NCBI GenBank assembly: GCA_031401535.1
Contig: JANNRP010000472.1
Span: 1 to 11,553 of the forward strand
Origin: JAKFWF01 sp031401535
GTDB taxonomy: Bacteria; Pseudomonadota; Alphaproteobacteria; Rhizobiales; Hyphomicrobiaceae
Direction of reading: 5' to 3'
DNA length: 11,553 nucleotides
Under the pieces are notes generated by a model. That model was not told the origin of the DNA, made no database searches, and worked only from the letters and a program-made list of their open reading frames with translations. Shown piece by piece: positions 6,935 to 11,553 of the stretch. The position numbers and the translations under genes are program-made. Position 1 is the stretch's first letter. Each line of letters begins with the position of its first letter.

Positions 6935-8110
6935 TCAACGCAGCGGCGACGACGTCTGACCGGCGTCACGTAGGCCGAACCCACCGGTGTTGCCCTGCAT
7001 TATCGTCGGACCGCTGGCAGCACCATTGGGCATTGGTGCCATCGCGGGATTGCTCTGTGCACGCACTTCGCTGCGCCGTGATGGTGGCGCAAGGCCAGGC
7101 GGTACCATCTCGCCATTACTGCAGGTACGCTCGGCCAGTGACTGTATGGGAGCCAGGCCGTCACGCGTATCCCGCTCTTCCTTGACGCGACCAAACTTAG
7201 TCCGCCAGTTGGCCACTTCGCCTTGGGCTTGCCGTCGCACACCTTCACCGGCACCGCAGAAAATACGCTGATATGTGTCTTCGATCCACACCCGCTCGGA
7301 TGCGGGCGCATTCTCCACAGCCAAAGTGATCAGTGCCAATGCCTGCTTCTGGTCACGCCTGACATGCTTGCCGCGCCAATAAAGATCAGCTAGCAGCGCT
7401 TGAGCCCCGGTGTGCCCCTTCTCGGACAGGACCGACAACCAAAGCAGCGCGTCACGCGGGCTCTCCTTTACGCCTTCGCCGTTAAGCAGCACTTTCGCAA
7501 GCTCGTACTGCGCATCTTCGTCACTGAGTGCCGTTGCCGCGTGCCGGAGATATTCGGTCGCGCGACGCGGGTTTGGACGCAAGCCCGACTGCTGCCCTTC
7601 CGAAGCAATCCCACTACGCAGATACGACGCCAACGCCGTGAAAGCCTTGGCAACCAATGGCACCAGCGGATCGTCGTCTTCGATACTGGCGTGATCATTG
7701 GCAATCGCTTCGTATAACTCGTACGCCCGCGCATGATTGGTATAGGCCAGTGCGTTGTCAGCATAAATCCGGCTGGCAAGGTAGAACCGCGCCAAAGTGT
7801 GATCGTGATCGGCGGCAAATTCCAACGACGCAATCGCCAGTTCGGGATGGCCGCTGTGTAGCGCGCTAATGCCATGATTATAGGCGGCCTCAGGCGAGGC
7901 GAAGGTCACCTTGCCGCTGCTCGACGCTGCACCAGCGCCCGCAACGGACGAGGCTCTAGCCGATGGCGATTGGGCCAAACTTGGACCAGACAACAGCACG
8001 CTGGCGGCAACCACTCCAAAGAGTGCGTTGCGCCCGGTGCCGAACACATATGGTCCGACCAATCGGTTAAATGTCCGCGTAACAGACAACTTCTGCCTTT
8101 CCGCCAGCAT
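6935..8110 (-). CDS. Secreted Sel1/TPR-repeat protein, ExoR-like
   Basis: A 391-residue product from ATG 8110. A hydrophobic segment (NALFGVVAASVLLSGPSLA, 28-46) ends in a signal-peptidase-like SLA|Q site, so export to the periplasm is inferred. Residues about 72-300 hold helical repeats: AAYNHGISALHSGHPELAI, then ARFYLASRIYAD, and two clear Sel1 repeats, AQYELAKVLLNGEGV (200-214) and AQALLADLYWRGKHV (236-250). The order and spacing recall rhizobial ExoR, the periplasmic inhibitor of the ExoS/ChvG-ChvI two-component system; this is recognised from memory, not aligned. Residues about 330-391 form a Pro/Ala/Gly-rich tail. The start is uncertain: ATG 8110 overlaps ilvD by 44 bases; TTG 8089 has GGAAAGG 6 bases upstream; GTG 8047 has GGTCGGA 6 bases upstream, begins 19 bases after the ilvD stop and gives a normal-length signal peptide. 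It is probably co-transcribed with ilvD. Confidence 0.85.
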   Translation of the reverse strand: MLAERQKLSVTRTFNRLVGPYVFGTGRNALFGVVAASVLLSGPSLAQSPSARASSVAGAGAASSSGKVTFASPEAAYNHGISALHSGHPELAIASLEFAADHDHTLARFYLASRIYADNALAYTNHARAYELYEAIANDHASIEDDDPLVPLVAKAFTALASYLRSGIASEGQQSGLRPNPRRATEYLRHAATALSDEDAQYELAKVLLNGEGVKESPRDALLWLSVLSEKGHTGAQALLADLYWRGKHVRRDQKQALALITLAVENAPASERVWIEDTYQRIFCGAGEGVRRQAQGEVANWRTKFGRVKEERDTRDGLAPIQSLAERTCSNGEMVPPGLAPPSRRSEVRAQSNPAMAPMPNGAASGPTIMQGNTGGFGLRDAGQTSSPLR

Positions 8111-9791
8111 GCGTCACGGCACCTTTCAGCGCCGGTCCGACCTGGTCTGCGTACTTTCGAATAGCACCCGTCTGATAGGCGTTCGCCGGTGCTTTCCAGG
8201 CTTTCCGGCGGGCCGCCAATTCGGTTGCGGATAGTTTGACGTCGAGCGTGCCCTTGTCGGCGTCGATCACGATGATATCGCCGTCCTTGAGCAAGCCGAT
8301 CGGTCCGCCCACGGCTGCTTCCGGTCCGACGTGACCTATGCAGAAGCCCCGCGTTGCGCCTGAGAACCGGCCATCGGTAATGAGCGCGACCTTGTCGCCC
8401 ATGCCGCGGCCATAAAGTGCCGCCGTAGTCGACAGCATCTCGCGCATGCCAGGACCGCCCTTTGGCCCTTCGTAACGGATCACGATCACTTCACCATCGA
8501 GGATACGATCTGCCTCGACCGCCGCGAACGCATCTTCCTCGCAGTCAAAGCAACGAGCCGGGCCCGTGAACTGCAACTCCTTCATGCCGGCCACTTTGAC
8601 GATCGCGCCATCGGGGGCGAGCGATCCTTTGAGGCCAACGACGCCACCAGTTGGCGACAAAGGATTGGAGGTCGGAAACACCACCTTCTGATTGGTGTTG
8701 AACACCGTGCCCTTGAGGTTTTCGGCGATCGTCTTGCCGGTCACCGTCATGCAGTCCCCGTGAATATAGCCGCCATCGAACAGCGACTTCATGATCTGCT
8801 GCACACCACCGATGTCGTGGACGTCCTTGGCGACATATTTTCCGCCGGGCTTCAGATCGGCGATGTAGGGCGTCTTCTTGAAGATCTCGGCGACCGCAAA
8901 CAGATCGAAATCGATGCCGCACTCGTGCGCCATGGCTGGCAGATGCAATGCACCATTGGTTGAACCGCCGGTGGCGGCAATTATGGTTGCCGCGTTCTCG
9001 AACGCCTTGCGGGTCGCGATGTCGCGTGGACGCAGGCCCTCGGCCACCATCCGCATTACGGCCTTGCCGCTCTCGACCGCCCAGTGATCACGAGCTAAAT
9101 CAGGGGCCGGTGCACCAGCCGAACCCGGCAGCGCAAGGCCAATGGCTTCCGATACGCAGGCCATTGTGTTGGCGGTAAACTGCCCGCCACACGCGCCGGC
9201 GCTCGGGCAGGCTGCACGCTCAAGCTCGGTTAAATCGCAGGTCGTCATCTTGCCAGCGGAGTGCTGACCGACGCCTTCGAACACATCGACGACCGTCACA
9301 TCGCGGCCCTTGAACTTGCCTGGCAGGATCGACCCGCCATACATGAACACGCTCGGCACGTTGAGGCGCAACATCGCCATCATCACGCCGGGCAACGACT
9401 TGTCGCAGCCAGCGATACCGACCATCGCGTCGTAGCAGTGACCGCGCATGGTGAGTTCGATCGAATCGGCGATTACTTCGCGGCTGACGAGCGATGACTT
9501 CATGCCCTGGTGGCCCATGGCGATGCCGTCGGTGACTGTGATGGTGCAGAATTCGCGCGGTGTGCCACCGGCCTCGTTGACGCCCTTCTTAGCCGACTGA
9601 GCTTGCCGCATCAGCGCAATGTTGCAGGGTGCAGCTTCATTCCAGCATGACACGACACCGACGAACGGACGGTGGATCTGTTCCTCGGTCAGACCCATCG
9701 CATAATAGTACGAGCGATGCGGCGCACGTGACGGACCTTCCGTCACGTGACGGCTTGGCAGCTTGCTCTTGTCGTATATCTTGCCAGTCAT
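8067..9791 (-). CDS. ilvD: Dihydroxy-acid dehydratase
   Basis: IlvD/Edd-family Fe-S dehydratase converting 2,3-dihydroxy-3-methyl acids to 2-oxo acids, the third common step of valine and isoleucine synthesis (and of the leucine precursor). From ATG 9791 the product is 574 residues. The three cluster cysteines are C56 (NEAAPC), C129 (GCDKSLPG, with K131 in the carbamylated-lysine position) and C201 (PSAGACGGQFTANTMA). ITDGRFSGATRGFCIGH (471-487) holds the catalytic serine S477, and GPGMREM (446-452) is also conserved. Spacing resembles the plant/mycobacterial-type [2Fe-2S] enzymes, but cluster type is inference. The frame is open to a TTG at 9860, but that would start near the predicted transcription start with no ribosome-binding site. 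ATG 9791 has GGAGG 11 bases upstream. An unusual repeat cluster lies in codons 13-23. Confidence 0.96.
   Translation of the reverse strand: MTGKIYDKSKLPSRHVTEGPSRAPHRSYYYAMGLTEEQIHRPFVGVVSCWNEAAPCNIALMRQAQSAKKGVNEAGGTPREFCTITVTDGIAMGHQGMKSSLVSREVIADSIELTMRGHCYDAMVGIAGCDKSLPGVMMAMLRLNVPSVFMYGGSILPGKFKGRDVTVVDVFEGVGQHSAGKMTTCDLTELERAACPSAGACGGQFTANTMACVSEAIGLALPGSAGAPAPDLARDHWAVESGKAVMRMVAEGLRPRDIATRKAFENAATIIAATGGSTNGALHLPAMAHECGIDFDLFAVAEIFKKTPYIADLKPGGKYVAKDVHDIGGVQQIMKSLFDGGYIHGDCMTVTGKTIAENLKGTVFNTNQKVVFPTSNPLSPTGGVVGLKGSLAPDGAIVKVAGMKELQFTGPARCFDCEEDAFAAVEADRILDGEVIVIRYEGPKGGPGMREMLSTTAALYGRGMGDKVALITDGRFSGATRGFCIGHVGPEAAVGGPIGLLKDGDIIVIDADKGTLDVKLSATELAARRKAWKAPANAYQTGAIRKYADQVGPALKGAVTHAGGKAEVVCYADI
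9725..9753. repeat. Overlapping direct and inverted repeat cluster inside the ilvD 5' coding region
   Basis: CACGTGACGG occurs at 9725-9734 and again at 9744-9753. The second copy is the right half of a perfect 14-bp palindrome, CCGTCACGTGACGG (9740-9753). The left copy, extended by one A, also pairs perfectly with 9739-9749, giving an 11-bp stem with a 3-base loop (9736-9738). In ilvD mRNA this is nucleotides 39-67 of the coding sequence, codons 13-23. It could form a strong hairpin or be a multi-half-site protein-binding region; the sequence shows only the symmetry. Confidence 0.7.
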
Positions 9792-9834
9792 GTTCTTTCT
9801 CGCCTCCCAGCGCGCTCTCAGAGTGTGGCGCGGC

Positions 9835-9851
9835 ACGGCCGTTGTGGCCGT
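9835..9851 (-). other. Small stem-loop in the predicted ilvD leader
   Basis: ACGGCC (9835-9840) and GGCCGT (9846-9851) pair around a 5-base loop. It lies between the candidate ilvD promoter and the ilvD ribosome-binding site. The same bases also form a direct repeat of GGCCGTTG (9837-9844 and 9846-9853). No T-run follows and no short leader peptide rich in Val, Leu or Ile was seen, so this is not a recognisable classical attenuator. Confidence 0.3.
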
Positions 9852-9862
9852 TGCGCACAATC

Positions 9863-9891
9863 ACTCTACGATCACCGGGTGTGGCTCTCAA
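9863..9891 (-). promoter_or_regulatory. Candidate sigma-70-type promoter for ilvD
   Basis: On the minus strand TTGAGA (complement of 9886-9891; five of six bases match TTGACA) is followed after exactly 17 bases by TAGAGT (complement of 9863-9868; four of six match TATAAT). Transcription would begin near 9855, leaving a leader of roughly 60 bases before the ilvD ATG at 9791. It is placed by motif and spacing only. Confidence 0.4.
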
Positions 9892-10211
9892 TCGAGCCTA
9901 TTGCAAGCCAGCTCCGCACGTTCATGCCAAATGCTGCGACCTTCACAGACTATGTTGTCGATCAGGTTTGTGACCCAAAAGAGGCAACCGCGCCTTTGCT
10001 CGTTGCCCTGCAGCCACAGATTGACGGAAGCGTTAACACCGCGGCACAGGCGACACAGTTCGACAGCGTCGTTCGACTAGACCTGCAAATCGTCGGTGGT
10101 GAGGCCAGACCAGGGCATCTCGGCGGCAACGGTTGAATGCCTGCCCCTCCAGCGAAAATGTTTGAACGAAAACGCAGTTAATAATCGTAGCAGACGACCC
10201 GACTGCCCTCT
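9892..10211. other. About 320 bases with no recognised gene
   Basis: Nothing on either strand could be assigned to a family. The best open frame is on the plus strand: an ATG at 9924 runs 70 codons to a stop at 10136 and has an unremarkable amino acid mix, but there is no ribosome-binding site ahead of it and no motif. All minus-strand frames are broken by stops. The stretch may be untranslated DNA between two promoters, a decayed gene or a small RNA; none of these can be shown. A TTGAAC at 10162-10167 has no convincing -10 partner. Confidence 0.35.
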
Positions 10212-10227
10212 GGAGGTCAGATTTATG
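10212..10227 (+). promoter_or_regulatory. Strong Shine-Dalgarno and ATG ahead of, and out of frame with, the DUF2939 gene
   Basis: GGAGG (10212-10216) is followed after 8 bases by ATG (10225-10227), a near-ideal initiation signal. The reading frame it opens runs 94 codons to 10509. From about codon 22 it lies inside the DUF2939 gene in another frame and looks like a shadow translation (Arg/Ala/Asp-rich). It may be a leader ORF that modulates the downstream gene, or chance. Confidence 0.35.
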
Positions 10228-10288
10228 AGGCAGTCAACAAACTACAGTGCGTTTGGCACGACCACGAAATGCGCGGAAGGTAATTTTG

Positions 10289-10900
10289 ATGCGTCGCCGT
10301 TTGCTCTGCCTGAGTGCTTTGCTGCTGATTGTCGGCGGCTATATAGCCTCGCCCTTCGTGTCGATGTGGAGCTTGCGTTCCGCGATCCAGCGCGGCGACA
10401 CGGCGACCATCGAGCAGATGGTGGAGTGGCCGAGTGTCCGCGCGAGCTTGAAGACCTCGCTGGCCGAGCAGGCGAAACTGCTGCCGATGGCAACCTCTGC
10501 CGGGGCTGACGTGACGCCGTCAATCTGGCAGCGCGTCAAGGGCATGTTCGGCGCTTCGATGCTCGACCGCTTTATCGAGTCATATGTGACACCGGAAGGG
10601 CTGCCCAAACTGTTCGACTACCGCCAGATGTGGCGCGAGCAGGTTTCGGGCGAGGTCGCCGAACAGATCAATTTGGCTCCACTTGATCGGCTGAAACGCT
10701 TCTGGAACCGCATCAAACGTGCCGAGTTCCAGAGCCTGACGCGTGTCGAGATCGAGATGGAAGATCGCCGTATCGCCGACCGTCGCTATGTCAGCGTCAT
10801 GCAGTTGCAGGGCCTCGGCTGGCGGCTGACCGAACTACGCGTAATCTCGACCGATCCCGCAAAGCGGGTGGCAAATTTGATTGGTGAGATGGCGCAGTAG
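10289..10900 (+). CDS. DUF2939-family membrane-anchored protein
   Basis: A 203-residue protein of unknown function. It begins with a positively charged N-terminus (MRRRLL) and a hydrophobic stretch (about 4-24: signal anchor or uncleaved signal peptide). Next comes MWSLRSAIQRGDTATIEQMVEWPSVRASLK (26-55), the kind of segment that opens DUF2939 proteins, where a helix is followed by a D/E-W/F-P-x-V/L-R-x-S-L motif. The rest is helical and charged, ending in a likely beta-rich region (YVSVMQLQGLGWRLTELRVI, about 167-186). Most of the chain is predicted to lie outside the cytoplasmic membrane. ATG 10289 is chosen because GGAAGG (10275-10280) sits 8 bases upstream and it gives a correct N-terminus; the frame is open back to a GTG at 10247 with no homology-like sequence. 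It stands alone, convergent with valS. The family assignment is from memory. Confidence 0.85.
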   Translation: MRRRLLCLSALLLIVGGYIASPFVSMWSLRSAIQRGDTATIEQMVEWPSVRASLKTSLAEQAKLLPMATSAGADVTPSIWQRVKGMFGASMLDRFIESYVTPEGLPKLFDYRQMWREQVSGEVAEQINLAPLDRLKRFWNRIKRAEFQSLTRVEIEMEDRRIADRRYVSVMQLQGLGWRLTELRVISTDPAKRVANLIGEMAQ

Positions 10901-10931
10901 GTCGTGAGCTGCGAACTGGAACACAAAGGCT

Positions 10932-10970
10932 GGCCGAGACGCGGTCGCTGTCGGCCTGATTGGAACAATC
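10932..10970. other. Two adjacent stem-loops between convergent DUF2939 gene and valS
   Basis: GGCCGA (10932-10937) pairs with TCGGCC (10951-10956) around 13 bases. Immediately after it GATTG (10958-10962) pairs with CAATC (10966-10970) around GAA. They sit within the 133-base gap between two converging genes, where terminators are expected, but neither has a T-run on either strand. They may mark Rho-dependent 3' ends or be incidental. The remainder of the gap shows nothing else. Confidence 0.3.
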
Positions 10971-11033
10971 AAGCTGGTCGTGAAACCGGCAATAGTTCAA
11001 ACCTACTAATCGTCGACACAACAGCCCCACGCC

Positions 11034-11553
11034 CTACCCCTCGATACGCTTCAGGGCGGCATCGAGCTTCTTGAGCGCTGCGCCGAACGTAGCGCTGCGC
11101 TCGCGCAATTCTTCGACGACGGTTTCAGGCGCCTTCGCCATCAATTCGGCATTGCCGAGCTTGGCCATCACCTTGGCGATCTCGTCTTCAGTCTTGGAGC
11201 GCTCTTTCGCGATGCGTGCACGCTCCGCCCCCATATCGACGATGCCATCCAGCGGGATCGCGACCGTCGTATCCTCCAGCACAATTTGGGCCGAGCCCTT
11301 CGGCGCGGTCCGGGCGAATGCGATGACGTCGAGACGGGCCAACCGCTTGATCGTGTCCTCGTGCCGGTCGAGGCGAGCCTTCACCGTCTTGTCCTGACCG
11401 AGCACGACGAGCCCGGTCTTCAAGGCGGCGGGCACCTTCATCTCGGTCTTGACCGAGCGCACATCGCTGATCAACGTCACGACCCAGCCGATCTCTGCCT
11501 CGGCGCTCGGATCAACCAGCCGATCGAGCGTCGGCCATTGGCTCAGGCACAAC
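11034..11553 (-). CDS. valS: Valyl-tRNA synthetase, C-terminal end, cut by window edge
   Basis: Class I aminoacyl-tRNA synthetase for valine; only about the last 173 codons are present, since the frame enters through the right edge of the window. The fragment opens with LSQWP, typical of the end of the core anticodon-binding domain. VVTLISDVRSVKTEMKVP follows, corresponding to the I..IR..RxExxVP segment conserved in ValRS. From about residue 105 of the fragment (DMGAERARIAKERSKTEDEIAKVMAKLGNAELMAKAPETVVEELRER) comes the C-terminal coiled-coil arm of ValRS that contacts tRNA. It ends at a TAG at 11034-11036. The true start and catalytic domain lie outside the window. A start at the TTG at 11552 should not be taken as real. 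Confidence 0.95.
   Translation of the reverse strand, partial: LCLSQWPTLDRLVDPSAEAEIGWVVTLISDVRSVKTEMKVPAALKTGLVVLGQDKTVKARLDRHEDTIKRLARLDVIAFARTAPKGSAQIVLEDTTVAIPLDGIVDMGAERARIAKERSKTEDEIAKVMAKLGNAELMAKAPETVVEELRERSATFGAALKKLDAALKRIEG

Noticed and set aside
9792..9860. 23-codon N-terminal extension of IlvD from a TTG
   Set aside because: No ribosome-binding site, a position close to the predicted transcription start, and the IlvD N-terminus begins naturally at ATG 9791.
10162..10190. Promoter for the DUF2939 gene using TTGAAC at 10162
   Set aside because: No acceptable -10 at 16-18 bases; the AT-rich TTAATAATC lies too close.
1..11553. Defence system, mobile element, CRISPR or biosynthetic cluster
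   Set aside because: All recognised genes are housekeeping or envelope genes; no transposase, integrase, nuclease-effector pair, repeat array or composition break was seen.

Overview
The window looks like ordinary, moderately GC-rich chromosomal DNA from an alphaproteobacterium, most likely of the Sphingomonadales. This rests on protein sequence character and on a gene order I recall from sphingomonads: dGTPase, argS, SPOR protein and nagZ on one strand, with erpA and xthA diverging from dgt. No mobile element, tRNA, rRNA, CRISPR array or phage gene was found.

Layout. From 1 to 5682 four minus-strand genes form a probable operon, read right to left: dgt (HD-domain dNTP triphosphohydrolase), argS (arginyl-tRNA synthetase), a large single-pass SPOR-domain protein and nagZ (beta-N-acetylhexosaminidase, cut by the window start). 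From 5754 to 6907 the divergent plus-strand pair erpA (A-type Fe-S carrier) and xthA (exodeoxyribonuclease III) is separated by 8 bases. From 6935 to 9791 are minus-strand ilvD (dihydroxy-acid dehydratase) and, overlapping or abutting its 3' end, a secreted Sel1-repeat protein resembling the rhizobial periplasmic regulator ExoR. From 9792 to 10288 is the longest stretch without a recognised gene; it holds a candidate ilvD promoter and a misleadingly strong ribosome-binding site. From 10289 to 10900 is a plus-strand DUF2939 membrane-anchored protein, followed by the convergent 3' end of valS, cut by the window end.

How they fit together. Most genes are housekeeping: translation (argS, valS), nucleotide-pool and DNA maintenance (dgt, xthA), Fe-S assembly (erpA) and branched-chain amino acid synthesis (ilvD, itself an Fe-S enzyme). 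SPOR and nagZ share a peptidoglycan theme: SPOR domains bind glycan stripped of stem peptides, and NagZ removes GlcNAc from recycled wall fragments.

I do not see a clearly new multi-gene system. The observations most worth a second look are an overlapping direct/inverted repeat cluster inside the first 70 bases of ilvD, the ExoR-like protein behind ilvD, a juxtamembrane motif in the SPOR protein, and the decoy start signal ahead of the DUF2939 gene.
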